Source: Bradyrhizobium valentinum (lineage in GTDB: Bacteria > Pseudomonadota > Alphaproteobacteria > Rhizobiales > Xanthobacteraceae). Taken from it: a stretch of DNA of 64,000 nucleotides. Position 1 is the stretch's first letter. Every line of letters starts with the position of its first letter. The stretch is from the NCBI RefSeq assembly GCF_001440405.1, contig NZ_LLXX01000033.1, positions 13,417 through 77,416 on the forward strand, written 5' to 3'. The position numbers were made by a program, and so were the translations under genes. Of the stretch, positions 25,388-34,701 are shown one piece after another. The notes below the pieces were generated by a model. It was not told the origin of the DNA and ran no database searches. It was given only the letters and a program-made list of their open reading frames with translations.

Positions 25388-26514
25388 TGCTGCGACTTGA
25401 TCCTTTCAAGGCGGGCCGCGATTTCCTTTTCGCGGTGCAGGCGATCGAGTTCGTCGAGCTCCTTGTCGCCGGGCACGCCGGAGGCGGGCACTCCCGTGAC
25501 GCGGGCGATCGCGGCCATGGCGCGATCGGGGCTTACTGTTTTAGTCGCACCAGCCGCGCGTCCGGTTTCCTGTGGCGAATGCTTTTCGAGGCTCGCTTCG
25601 AGATCGGCGAGGCGGGTTTCGGCTTCACGCCGCGCGCCAAGCATCGCCTGTAAGGCCTTGGTCTGCTCGTCGATTTCGAGCTCGATGAAATCCATCGCGC
25701 GTTCGAGTGCAGTGCCTTGCGATTCCAAATCAATTTGCCGTGCAACGCCGGCGCGCGCGAGATCCTCGCGGCTTTCTGCAACCGCAAGGCGAATCTTGTC
25801 TGTCAGCCCGGCAATTTCGGCGTCGAGTTCTTCGCGCCGGCGCTTGAGGCGGAACTCCTCGGCGCGCGACTTGCCGAGCGCATGGCGCGCTTCATCGGCG
25901 CCGGCGTCGATCTCGCGGATCGCCTGCTTGACCAGCGCGACCTTGTTGCTGTTCTCGGCAGTGTCGATGGTCTCGCTGGCGATGGCGGCAAGAAGTCTGC
26001 CCATACGCGCAAGGATGCCTTCATGAACCATGGTCTTCTCCTCCGGTGCTGTGGATTTCGATTTAACGGCGATGTGGATTTCGTAGGCGCGGCCGTCCGA
26101 CACCAAATGAGCCGGGAAGGGACTTTCCCAGCCGGCAAGATAGCCGGGGACCTCGAACGGAACCAAGACACGTCCGTGGACAGTGCTAATGGTCAGTGAA
26201 GTTGGTCCCTTGATCGCAAACAACTTGTCGTCGAGTGGAATTTTGCGCACCGGCGAGCCCGCCGTGTAGCCGGCGCGGTCGCGCAGGCCGAGCGTCACCA
26301 GGCGGGCCGGCAGTCCGGTCTCGGTGCGGATCCGCTCATAGGCCTGGGCGTGAAGCGCAACGAGGTTGGCGCCAACCGGCGCGACCTCGGCGAGGATGGC
26401 CATCATCCGCTCGTAGTCGGCAAAGGTCGCTTCGATAGCGGCAATGCCGGCCTCGTCAGGGGCGAGGGCGTATCGCAGGGTCGCTGTGGGTGTCTCGACT
26501 GGCGTCTTGATCAT
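25384..26514 (-). CDS. Fusion of a TnpB/OrfB N-terminal-like domain with a PspA/IM30-like domain
   Basis: This 376-residue protein has three parts. Residues about 10-152 resemble the N-terminal region of one IS605 OrfB/TnpB subfamily: ALHAQAYERIRTETGLPARL, then a D..I..KG..SLTI pattern, HGRVLVPF and DGRAYEIHIAVK. The RuvC nuclease and zinc-finger parts are absent. Residues 162-312 are PspA-like coiled coil (GILARMGRLLAAIASETID and ESREDLARAGVARQ). A helical tail follows (350-376). ATG 26514 is chosen; GTG 26532 would add six residues. A consensus SD precedes an in-frame ATG at 26031 (residue 162). First gene of the operon; role in membrane stress is inferred from PspA. Confidence 0.85.
   Translation of the reverse strand: MIKTPVETPTATLRYALAPDEAGIAAIEATFADYERMMAILAEVAPVGANLVALHAQAYERIRTETGLPARLVTLGLRDRAGYTAGSPVRKIPLDDKLFAIKGPTSLTISTVHGRVLVPFEVPGYLAGWESPFPAHLVSDGRAYEIHIAVKSKSTAPEEKTMVHEGILARMGRLLAAIASETIDTAENSNKVALVKQAIREIDAGADEARHALGKSRAEEFRLKRRREELDAEIAGLTDKIRLAVAESREDLARAGVARQIDLESQGTALERAMDFIELEIDEQTKALQAMLGARREAETRLADLEASLEKHSPQETGRAAGATKTVSPDRAMAAIARVTGVPASGVPGDKELDELDRLHREKEIAARLERIKSQQ
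26029..26045 (-). promoter_or_regulatory. Internal ribosome binding site and ATG at the domain junction
   Basis: On the minus strand GGAGGAGAAGACCATG places a consensus SD eight bases before an in-frame ATG at 26031, which is Met162 of the fusion protein. Initiation here would make a 215-residue PspA-like protein without the TnpB-like domain. Confidence 0.6.
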
Positions 26515-26523
26515 GCTCGTAGC

Positions 26524-26548
26524 GTAAAGCACTTCCTCAGTGCTTTAC
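26524..26548 (-). promoter_or_regulatory. Perfect inverted repeat at the start of the PspA-fusion gene
   Basis: GTAAAGCACT and AGTGCTTTAC form a perfect 10-bp inverted repeat around five bases. In the minus-strand transcript the loop reads GAGGA, a Shine-Dalgarno core, and the downstream arm covers the alternative GTG start at 26532. It could be a DNA operator or an RNA hairpin that presents or hides the ribosome site. Confidence 0.6.
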
Positions 26549-26589
26549 AAGATAATTGACGATATCGTTTCCGTGATCACCAGATGCAG

Positions 26590-26606
26590 TTGCAAATGAG
26601 TTGCAA
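26590..26606. promoter_or_regulatory. Putative Fur/Mur box before mntH
   Basis: TTGCAAATGAGTTGCAA lies 29 bp before mntH. In Bradyrhizobium japonicum, mntH is controlled by manganese through the Fur/Mur protein (established for that species). The palindromic TTGC..GCAA form fits such sites. It is also upstream of the divergent PspA-fusion operon. Confidence 0.6.
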
Positions 26607-26635
26607 TAAGGATTGATTTCGGCCATTCTGCCGCC

Positions 26636-28030
26636 ATGGATGCCCGAACGCCCGCACTGGGCCCCGAGACCGCGGCCGAGAGCTTGCCCATGACTGATGC
26701 GACCGTCGCCGGTTGGCGCGCCGACGCCGCCGCTGGCGTCCAGCGGAGCCTGCCCGAGGTCAATTCGACCATTTCGGTCCCCTTCGGCGGGCATTGGTCG
26801 CGCCGGCTGCTGGCCTTCCTTGGCCCCGGCTATCTGGTTTCGGTCGGTTACATGGACCCCGGCAACTGGGCCACCGACCTCGCGGGCGGGTCGAAGTTCG
26901 GCTACACGCTGCTCGCGGTCATCCTGCTCTCGAACCTGATGGCGATCCTGTTGCAGGCGCTGGCCGCGCGGCTCGGCATCGTCACCGACCGCGACCTCGC
27001 GCAAGCTTGCCGCGCAAGCTTCTCGCGGCCCGTCAACTTCCTGCTCTGGGTGGTCTGCGAAGCGGCAATCATCGCCTGCGATCTCGCCGAGGTCATCGGT
27101 ACTGCAATCGCCCTGAACCTGCTGTTCGGCATTCCCCTGATCTGGGGCGCGCTGATCACCGCGCTCGACGCCTTTCTGCTGCTCCTCCTGATGAACAAGG
27201 GTTTTCGCTTCCTCGAAGCCTTCGTCATCTCGCTTTTGATCGTGATCGCGATCTGCTTTTCGATTCAGATCGTAGCTGCTGCGCCGCCGATAGCTGCCGT
27301 TCTGACGGGGTTTGTGCCTTCGCCCGCGATCGTCACCAATCCGGAGATGCTCTATATCGCCATCGGAATCATCGGCGCCACGGTGATGCCGCATAATCTC
27401 TATCTGCACTCCTCGATCGTGCAGACCCGCGCCTATGAACGGAACGACAAGGGCCGCCGCGAGGCGATCAAATGGGCGACGACGGACTCGACCATCGCGC
27501 TGATGCTGGCGCTATTCATCAACGCCGCGATCCTGATCGTCGCCGCCGCCACTTTCCATGCGACCGGCCGCACCGAGGTCGCCGAGATAGGCCAGGCGTA
27601 TGAGCTGCTGTCGCCGCTATTGGGTCTCGGCATCGCCTCGACGCTGTTTGCGGTCGCGCTGCTCGCCTCCGGCCTGAATTCGACGGTGACGGCGACGCTG
27701 GCCGGCCAGATCGTGATGGAAGGTTTTCTGCACCTACGCCTGCCGAGCTGGGCGCGGCGGCTGCTGACGCGCGGCATCGCCATCGTCCCGGTCGTGATCG
27801 TCACCGCGCTCTATGGCGAGCGCGGCACCGGCCAGCTTTTGGTTTTCAGCCAGGTCGTGCTGTCGATGCAATTGCCGTTCGCGGTGATCCCGCTGGTGAA
27901 GTTCGTGTCCGATCGGCGCAAGATGGGCAAGTTTGCCATTCCCCGGAGCGTGGCGGTGGTGGCGTGGATCGTGGCCGGCGTGATCGTCGCGCTGAACGTG
28001 AAGCTGTTGTTCGAGACGTTCTTCGGGTGA
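26636..28030 (+). CDS. mntH: Nramp-family manganese transporter MntH
   Basis: This 464-residue proton-coupled Mn(II)/Fe(II) importer of the inner membrane has about 11 helices. Metal-binding motifs are intact: DPGN in [16 protein letters not shown] (TM1) and [16 protein letters not shown] (TM6). The N-terminal ~45 residues are an extra hydrophilic leader (ATGs at 26636 and later in frame), common in rhizobial MntH. A Fur/Mur-like box lies just upstream. It is divergent from the PspA-fusion operon and convergent with bpt. Confidence 0.94.
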   Translation: MDARTPALGPETAAESLPMTDATVAGWRADAAAGVQRSLPEVNSTISVPFGGHWSRRLLAFLGPGYLVSVGYMDPGNWATDLAGGSKFGYTLLAVILLSNLMAILLQALAARLGIVTDRDLAQACRASFSRPVNFLLWVVCEAAIIACDLAEVIGTAIALNLLFGIPLIWGALITALDAFLLLLLMNKGFRFLEAFVISLLIVIAICFSIQIVAAAPPIAAVLTGFVPSPAIVTNPEMLYIAIGIIGATVMPHNLYLHSSIVQTRAYERNDKGRREAIKWATTDSTIALMLALFINAAILIVAAATFHATGRTEVAEIGQAYELLSPLLGLGIASTLFAVALLASGLNSTVTATLAGQIVMEGFLHLRLPSWARRLLTRGIAIVPVVIVTALYGERGTGQLLVFSQVVLSMQLPFAVIPLVKFVSDRRKMGKFAIPRSVAVVAWIVAGVIVALNVKLLFETFFG

Positions 28031-28039
28031 GGCGGGAGC

Positions 28040-28816
28040 CTAATCCTGCGGCTCGGTCAGCATTTCGCCTGACGCATCCACGCGCAGCCATCCTGACGGT
28101 GCCAGCCGCTGCTGCGGCAGAAAGCGGCCCTTGTAGTCCATCTTCTTAGAGCCTTCGATCCAGTAGCCGAGATAGACGTAAGGCAGGCCGAGCCGGCGGG
28201 CGCGGGTGATGTGATCGAGGATCATGAAGGTGCCGAGCGAGCGGCTCTGCTGCGACGGCTCGAAGAACGAGTACACCATCGACAGCCCGTCGCTGAGCAC
28301 GTCGGTGAGCGCCACCGCGATCAGCTCCTCGCCGCGCCCGGTGATGCCGGTGTCGACGCCGCGCTTGCGGTATTCGATGATGCGGGTTTCGACATGACTG
28401 TCTTCCACCATCATCGCGTAGTCGAGCACGGTCATGTCGGCCATGCCGCCATGGCGGTGGCGCTTGTCGAGATAGGCGCGGAACACCGAATACTGTTCCG
28501 AGGTCGGCACCGCGCTGCGCTGTTCGCCGACGATGTCGGCGTTACGCGCCAGGACCTTCTTGAAGTTGCGCGAGGGGCGGAATTCGTTGGCGATGACACG
28601 CACGGAAACACAGGCGCGGCACTGGTCGCAGGCCGGGCGGTAGGCGATCGACTGGCTGCGGCGGAAGCCGCCATGGGTCAGGAGGTCGTTGAGGTCGCCG
28701 GCCTTGTCGCCGACCAGATGCGTGAACACCTTGCGCTCGTGTCGGCCCGGCAGATAGGGGCAGGGCGAGGGCGCCGTCAGGTAGAACTGCGGGGTGTCAC
28801 GCGAGTGTTGGGTCAC
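28040..28816 (-). CDS. bpt: Aspartate/glutamate leucyltransferase (Bpt, ATE1-like)
   Basis: This 258-residue enzyme transfers leucine from Leu-tRNA to N-terminal Asp or Glu, tagging proteins for ClpS/ClpAP (the N-end rule). The N-terminal domain has the cysteines in [16 protein letters not shown]. The GNAT-like C-terminal domain contains [20 protein letters not shown] and [20 protein letters not shown] start at 28816. The order bpt, RDD protein, hemB is familiar from Bradyrhizobium. Confidence 0.92.
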   Translation of the reverse strand: MTQHSRDTPQFYLTAPSPCPYLPGRHERKVFTHLVGDKAGDLNDLLTHGGFRRSQSIAYRPACDQCRACVSVRVIANEFRPSRNFKKVLARNADIVGEQRSAVPTSEQYSVFRAYLDKRHRHGGMADMTVLDYAMMVEDSHVETRIIEYRKRGVDTGITGRGEELIAVALTDVLSDGLSMVYSFFEPSQQSRSLGTFMILDHITRARRLGLPYVYLGYWIEGSKKMDYKGRFLPQQRLAPSGWLRVDASGEMLTEPQD

Positions 28817-28903
28817 GTCGGATCGTCAGGCCTCCGAAACAAATCAACCATAGCGCTTTCGCGCGAAGTAGACACCGGTCGCGTTAAGAAAACGCGTCAA
28901 AAC

Positions 28904-28941
28904 GAAAAAGTGCCGGCCCGTCCCTGGTTCATCCGGGCCGG
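28904..28941 (-). terminator. Terminator after the RDD gene
   Basis: On the minus strand CCGGCCCG and CGGGCCGG flank a 13-nt loop, and CACTTTTTCGTTTT follows. It lies about 55 bp past the RDD stop and before bpt, so bpt probably has its own promoter. Confidence 0.75.
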
Positions 28942-28995
28942 ACCGGCTCTAACATCGCGCCCCGAGGGCTGACGGTCAATTAGTTTGCTGCTCGC

Positions 28996-29565
28996 TCAGT
29001 AGCTGCTGCGTGCCGACGGTGCTACCTGGGTACGAACCGAGCTGTTGATGACCACGGTTCCCAGGATGATGTCGTGCAGCAGCCGGCGGCGCCCGTTAAA
29101 CAGCCCGACCAGCAGCACCAGCGGCGTCAGGAACGAGATCGAGAGCCAGTACAGCACGGCATGGCAGGCGCCGAGCACGAAATAGCCCGGTGCGCCGTAC
29201 CAGGTGCGCACTTCCAGATCCATCGCGCGCATGCCCAGGGTGGCCGAATGCGGCCCGCCGATCGAGGCGCCGTAATAGACGATGGCCCAGACGATGGTGG
29301 CCGGCCACGCCAGCCAGAACAGCATCCAGCCGAGACCCAGCGTGATGATGCCGAACAGGCCGATGAAGATGTAACCGAGGATCACGGGCACCGACAGCAC
29401 GACGAGGTCGATCAGGAACGCAAGCACCCGCCGCGTCAGCACGCCGCGAAACAGTTCCGGCTGCAGGTCAGGGTCGAACGCATGCGGCGGCACCCCGCCG
29501 TCGTTCCGCCAGGCGCCGCCAGCATTCGAAGCGCCGCCGGTATTGCCAGAGCCGCTATAAGACAT
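28996..29565 (-). CDS. RDD-family membrane protein
   Basis: This 189-residue protein has a Ser/Gly/Asn-rich N-terminus, then an RDD domain. The signature Arg and Asp-Asp-like residues occur in RRVLAFLIDLVVLSVPVILG, and a later pair in GNLGMRA-type sequence reads SATLGMRAMDLEV. Four hydrophobic segments are visible. The family is poorly characterised; some members affect ion balance. ATG at 29565 has GGAGG seven bases upstream. It lies between bpt and hemB. Confidence 0.85.
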   Translation of the reverse strand: MSYSGSGNTGGASNAGGAWRNDGGVPPHAFDPDLQPELFRGVLTRRVLAFLIDLVVLSVPVILGYIFIGLFGIITLGLGWMLFWLAWPATIVWAIVYYGASIGGPHSATLGMRAMDLEVRTWYGAPGYFVLGACHAVLYWLSISFLTPLVLLVGLFNGRRRLLHDIILGTVVINSSVRTQVAPSARSSY

Positions 29566-29683
29566 GGTCCGTCCTCCAGGCCGAATTTCCCGAACGAAAC
29601 ATGGGAACCGGCCGCGCGCTCGCCAAGGGCCTGCGACGATTAACACGGTGCAATATTCGGGGTGGGCGGGGGCACAATGTTTG

Positions 29684-29805
29684 CGTCGTCCCTGCGAACG
29701 CAGGGACCCATACCGCGTGATCTCTCATGTGCACACGAACGGTAGACGGCTCGTTACCCAATCAGCGCCGCGGCGTATGGGTCCCTGCGTTCGCAGGGAC
29801 GACGG
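29684..29805. repeat. Dispersed inverted repeat, family A, copy 2
   Basis: The arms are CGTCGTCCCTGCGAACGCAG continuing GGACCCATACCGCG, and the inverse CCGCGGCGTATGGGTCCCTG continuing CGTTCGCAGGGACGACG. This is the best-preserved copy of the family. It lies between hemB and the RDD gene, ending nine bases from the hemB stop. Confidence 0.85.
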
Positions 29806-29813
29806 CAGATGCT

Positions 29814-30944
<1,131 letters not shown>

Positions 30945-31059
30945 TCACCGCGCCTTGATCCATCTCATCGGCAATTGATTTTACCTTCGCGGCGGGCCAA
31001 GACATGGGCCATGAGGACATTCCAGCCCGCGTTGAGCCCCGATTCCGAGGTCAGCTTCC

Positions 31060-31542
31060 ATGTCTGATACTTCGGCGCGCGATCAGGGGCGGGACAAGGG
31101 CAGGGACAATGCGATGTCGATGGCGGCGATGTCGTCGATGTCGTCGGAGCGGATCGAGCCCGACGAGAACGTCTGGACGCGGCGGCTGGTGCTGTTCCTG
31201 CGCATGATGGCGGTCATCTCGATACTGAAAGGCCTGTACCACTGGGCGCAGGTGACGGGCTTCATCGGCGGCGAGGAAGAGGCCTTCGAGAACCAGTCGA
31301 TGGCCTGGCAGACCGCGACCGTCTATTTCGCCGTCATCGAACTCGTCGCCGCCGTCGGGCTCTGGCTCGCGACGCCCTGGGGCGCGGTCGTGTGGCTCAC
31401 TACCGTGGTGTCGATGGCGGTGATCGAACTGATGTTTCCGGGGATCTATGGCGGCAGCCTGACGGTGGTGGCGCTGGAGGCCGTGATGCTCGGCGCTTAT
31501 CTCGCACTCGCCTGGATGGCCGCGCGCGAGCGCCCGCCGTAG
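31060..31542 (+). CDS. Small membrane protein, DUF6163-like
   Basis: This 160-residue protein has a hydrophilic N-terminus rich in Arg/Asp and Met/Ser (MSMAAMSSMSS). Four hydrophobic helices follow, e.g. RLVLFLRMMAVISILKGLYH and a final VVALEAVMLGAYLALAWMAA. I recognise it as a conserved rhizobial protein found near hemB, probably DUF6163. Function unknown. It is divergent from hemB. Confidence 0.75.
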   Translation: MSDTSARDQGRDKGRDNAMSMAAMSSMSSERIEPDENVWTRRLVLFLRMMAVISILKGLYHWAQVTGFIGGEEEAFENQSMAWQTATVYFAVIELVAAVGLWLATPWGAVVWLTTVVSMAVIELMFPGIYGGSLTVVALEAVMLGAYLALAWMAARERPP

Positions 31543-32088
31543 CTGCTCTTTGAATGCCCGGATGCTGCGGTGCCATGGTTCGAGACGCGCGGCGTTGCCG
31601 CGCTCCTCATCATGAGGACCATGGTAGACCTCATCCTGAGGAGCGGCCACTTGGCCGCGTCTCGAAGGATGAGAGCCACCGCCGCAGCAACGTGTCAGTT
31701 TCCTGCCATAATCCAGCCGCGTGCAGAAACCACGACGCGACCCCATACAATTTTCAAAAAATTTTTCCGGTAACGCTTCAGTCACCGTTAAGGGGCGTAA
31801 AGGGTTCCACCACACCTGTTACGCGAGCGTTTCGATTTCAGACGTACCTGTTTCCGAATGCGACAGCGCATGCAGACGAAGCGTGAACATCGCGCCTTCA
31901 CCGTCAATGAAGCGTTGCGAAAACCCCTGTTTCCAAGGGCTTAATCGACGATTCACTGTCTTAAATTCATGATCTCTTTATTCTCTTATTTAAGCGGATC
32001 TTCAAACCGCCCCCTTAAGTTGAAGCTATCAGGCGGGACAAAAGTTTCGTCGAAATAAGTCGATAAAAACGACTACAGGGGAAGTGTC
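31543..32088. other. 546-bp intergenic leader of ldtR
   Basis: The left part holds a family C repeat (31573-31676). The right part (about 31940-32080) is AT-rich, including TTAAATTCATGATCTCTTTA and TTAAG..CTTAAG half-sites, and ends with GGGGAAG before the ldtR ATG. A short inverted repeat AGTCG..CGACT lies near 32058-32074. I see no gene. It probably holds the ldtR promoter and a long leader. Confidence 0.5.
31573..31676. repeat. Dispersed inverted repeat, family C, copy 2
   Basis: The element reads CCATGGTTCGAGACGCGCGG..CTCCTCATCATGAGG, then CCTCATCCTGAGGAGC..GCGTCTCGAAGGATGAG. It has the same components as 2648-2788 but in the opposite order. Confidence 0.7.
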
Positions 32089-32604
32089 ATGATCAAAGCC
32101 GTTGCAACGGCGGTGGAAACCGCTGAACGCTCTGCCGGTCAAACTCCGGTGCAGCCGCTCTATCTGGAAGCGTTGACTTTGGTGGAGCGGTTGCATCGCC
32201 GGCTGCTCGACGTCATCAAGGACGAATTCGATCGCCGCGGCCGCGCCGACATCAATTCGGTGCAGGCATTGCTGCTCTACAACATCGGCGACAAGGAGCT
32301 GACCGCGGGCGAGCTGCGCACGCGCGGTTACTATCTCGGCTCCAACGTCTCCTATAACCTGAAGAAGCTCGTCGAGCTCGGCTTCCTCGATCATCAGCGC
32401 TCGCGCGTTGATCGTCGCTCGGTCCGCATTCGCCTCACCCCGCAGGGCCAGGAAATCCGCAAGATCGTCGATGCGCTCTACCAGAAGCACGTCAAGACCG
32501 TGGAGCAGGTCGGCGGCATCTCGAACGAAGAGTTCGCGACGCTGAACAAGTCGCTGCACCGGCTCGAGCGGTTCTGGACCGACCAGATCCTCTATCGGCT
32601 CTGA
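32089..32604 (+). CDS. ldtR: MarR-family transcriptional regulator LdtR
   Basis: This 171-residue winged-helix protein has a core containing ADINSVQALLLYNIGDKELT, then RTRGYYLGSNVSYNLKKLVE as recognition region. The wing reads HQRSRVDRRSVRIRLTPQG. It resembles LdtR of Liberibacter and other Rhizobiales, a regulator of an L,D-transpeptidase gene and osmotic tolerance. No ldt gene is adjacent here. ATG with GGGGAAG upstream, and a terminator follows. Confidence 0.85.
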   Translation: MIKAVATAVETAERSAGQTPVQPLYLEALTLVERLHRRLLDVIKDEFDRRGRADINSVQALLLYNIGDKELTAGELRTRGYYLGSNVSYNLKKLVELGFLDHQRSRVDRRSVRIRLTPQGQEIRKIVDALYQKHVKTVEQVGGISNEEFATLNKSLHRLERFWTDQILYRL

Positions 32605-32700
32605 GAATTTCGTTCTGCTTGACGGCCAAGCCGGCCATCTGAGAAGACCGGCAAGCCAACAGCGGACAATGAACTGGCAAGGCAGTAAGCCCTGCTGAAA

Positions 32701-32746
32701 GCGCATCGGCTCCGGTTCTCCGGGTCCGGTGCGTTTTGCTTTTTGG
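32701..32746 (+). terminator. Terminator after ldtR
   Basis: GCGCATCGGCTCCGG and CCGGGTCCGGTGCGT pair with a few mismatches and wobbles, followed by TTTTGCTTTTT. It lies about 100 bp past the ldtR stop. The rest of the 312-bp gap to the ABC operon shows no gene. Confidence 0.65.
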
Positions 32747-32916
32747 AGAACCTTAAGTTGACATCTCGCATGAGCATCCGGCGGCGACTTGCTGGTTCCA
32801 CAATCCGGATTGACGAGCCTTCGACGCCACGCCCATACTCCCGGAAAATACCGGCTTCACGCACGTAGCGGCCGCAAGAGTCGTGACGGCTTGATGCCCA
32901 GGTGGGGAAAACCGGC

Positions 32917-33810
32917 TTGTCGGCATCGCGGCGTCCCATGTTCGGCGAGCAACAGCGGTTCGTGCTGCTTCTGATCGCGCCGGCTGCGCTGCTGCTGCTG
33001 TTGTTTCAGGTCGTGCCGATCGTCATCGGCGCCAACGCCAGCTTTCGCGACTGGGCGCTCTATAATCCCAGGAAGACCTGGATCGGCTTCGACCACTATG
33101 TTGCGGTGATATCGGATCCGGCTTTCCTTTACGTGGTGCTGCCGAACACCTTCCTGTTCATGGTGCTCAGCGTCGCCGGCGCGCTGGTGGTGGGCCTTGC
33201 GCTGGCGCTGCTGCTTAACCGGCCGTTCCGTGGCCAGAAGCTGGTGCAGACGATCCTTTTGGTGCCGCTGATGGTGGCACCTGTGATCGCCGCGATCATG
33301 ATCCGCTGGATCTTCAACGACCAGTTCGGCATCGTCAACGTGGTGCTGGAGGCGATCGGCCTCGACGGGCAGCCCTGGCTGGTGCAGCGCTGGAGCGCGT
33401 TCGGCATCATCCTTCTGACCGACATCTGGCTGTGGACGCCGTGGTTCACGCTGCTGCTGCTCGCGGGCCTGCAGAGCCTGCCGAAGGAGCCGTTCGAGGC
33501 TGCCGCCATCGACGGCACCACCACCTGGCGCGTGTTCCGTTTCCTGACGCTGCCGATGCTGCGCCCGGTGATCGTGGTCTGCGTCGTGATCCGCGCCATC
33601 GATGCCTTCCGCACCTTCGATATCGTCTGGACGCTGACCGGCGGCGGGCCGGGACGCTCGACGGAATTGTTCAGCCTCTATGCCTATGTCCACGCCTTCC
33701 TCAACCTCGATCTCGGCCGCGGTTCGGCGGCGGCCATCATCGGCGGGCTCATCATCCTCGTGATCGGCGTGGTGCTCTATCGCCTCGTCGACCGCATCGC
33801 AAAGGCATGA
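32917..33810 (+). CDS. CUT1-type sugar ABC transporter permease 1
   Basis: This 297-residue permease of the MalF/UgpA type has six helices. The EAA loop, which docks the ATPase, reads EAAAIDGTTTWRVFRFLTLP. The start is uncertain: TTG 32917 has GGTGGGG about nine bases upstream and gives SASRRPMFGEQQRF; GTG 32902 and ATG 32938 are alternatives. First gene of a four-gene operon with a partner permease, a binding protein and an ATPase. Confidence 0.88.
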   Translation: MSASRRPMFGEQQRFVLLLIAPAALLLLLFQVVPIVIGANASFRDWALYNPRKTWIGFDHYVAVISDPAFLYVVLPNTFLFMVLSVAGALVVGLALALLLNRPFRGQKLVQTILLVPLMVAPVIAAIMIRWIFNDQFGIVNVVLEAIGLDGQPWLVQRWSAFGIILLTDIWLWTPWFTLLLLAGLQSLPKEPFEAAAIDGTTTWRVFRFLTLPMLRPVIVVCVVIRAIDAFRTFDIVWTLTGGGPGRSTELFSLYAYVHAFLNLDLGRGSAAAIIGGLIILVIGVVLYRLVDRIAKA

Positions 33811-33814
33811 CCCG

Positions 33815-34651
33815 ATGGCCATGGTGCACCGCTCCGAATTTCTGCCGTGGCTGCCGCCGATGGGCCGCAAGACGCTGTTCGCGCTGGCGCTCGCCTTCAT
33901 CTGCTTCGCGTTTGCCTTTCCGGTGCTGTGGCTGATCCTGACCTCGCTGCGGCCGGAATCCGGCGTCTACTACGTCCATCGCGGCACCGAGTTCACGCTC
34001 GGCAATTTCGCCGAGGTGCTACGCGAGGAACGGATCGTCGAAGCCTTCGTCAATAGCGCGCTGATCGCAACGCTGGCGACCGTGTTCTCGCTCCTGGTGA
34101 CGGTATCGAGCGGCTACATGCTGTCGCGCTTCACCGGGCCCGCCTCGCGGCTCTGGTTCGGGACTATCTATGTGTTCCGCTGCGTGCCCTACATCTCCTG
34201 GGTATTGCCACTGTATTTCGTGACCCAGAGCTGGGGCATCTACGACACTTATACCGGGCTGCTGCTGCCGCACGTGGCGGTGCACATCTGCTTCTTCTCG
34301 TGGTTGATGAAGGGCTTTTTTGACGGCATCGATCCGTCGATGGAATATGCCGCCATGATCGACGGCTGCACCCGGTGGGGTGCGTTCATCCGCGTCGCGG
34401 TGCCGTCGGCGCTGCCGGCGATTTCTGCGCTCGCCGTGCTGTGCTGGCTGTTCACCTGGAACGAATTTTTGTTCGCGCTGATCCTGACCGGCAACCGCGT
34501 GCCGATGATCACGGTGGTGATGGCGCAGTTCGTCACCGAGATGGGACTGCGCTGGAATCTGATGGCGGCGACCGCGGTCATGGCGCTGGTGCCGGCCTTC
34601 CTGATCGCATTGTTCGGCCAGAAATACGTCATCCGGGGCTTGAGGATTTAG
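33815..34651 (+). CDS. CUT1-type sugar ABC transporter permease 2
   Basis: This 278-residue permease of the MalG/UgpE type has six helices. The EAA loop is modified to EYAAMIDGCTRWGAFIRVAV. It begins 4 bp after the first permease stop. It pairs with permease 1 to form the membrane channel. The substrate is probably a sugar, sugar alcohol or glycerol phosphate; it cannot be set from sequence. Confidence 0.9.
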   Translation: MAMVHRSEFLPWLPPMGRKTLFALALAFICFAFAFPVLWLILTSLRPESGVYYVHRGTEFTLGNFAEVLREERIVEAFVNSALIATLATVFSLLVTVSSGYMLSRFTGPASRLWFGTIYVFRCVPYISWVLPLYFVTQSWGIYDTYTGLLLPHVAVHICFFSWLMKGFFDGIDPSMEYAAMIDGCTRWGAFIRVAVPSALPAISALAVLCWLFTWNEFLFALILTGNRVPMITVVMAQFVTEMGLRWNLMAATAVMALVPAFLIALFGQKYVIRGLRI

Positions 34652-34701
34652 GCAAGGAAAGACCGAGGTTCGACACAACGACAAAAACAGGAGGAGAGGC
34701 G

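Noticed and set aside
25384..26514. Reading the TnpB-like region as a live or recently lost IS605 transposase
   Set aside because: No RuvC or zinc-finger region, no terminal hairpins and no tnpA are present. The frame is intact and continues into PspA, so this is a fused domain rather than an insertion sequence.
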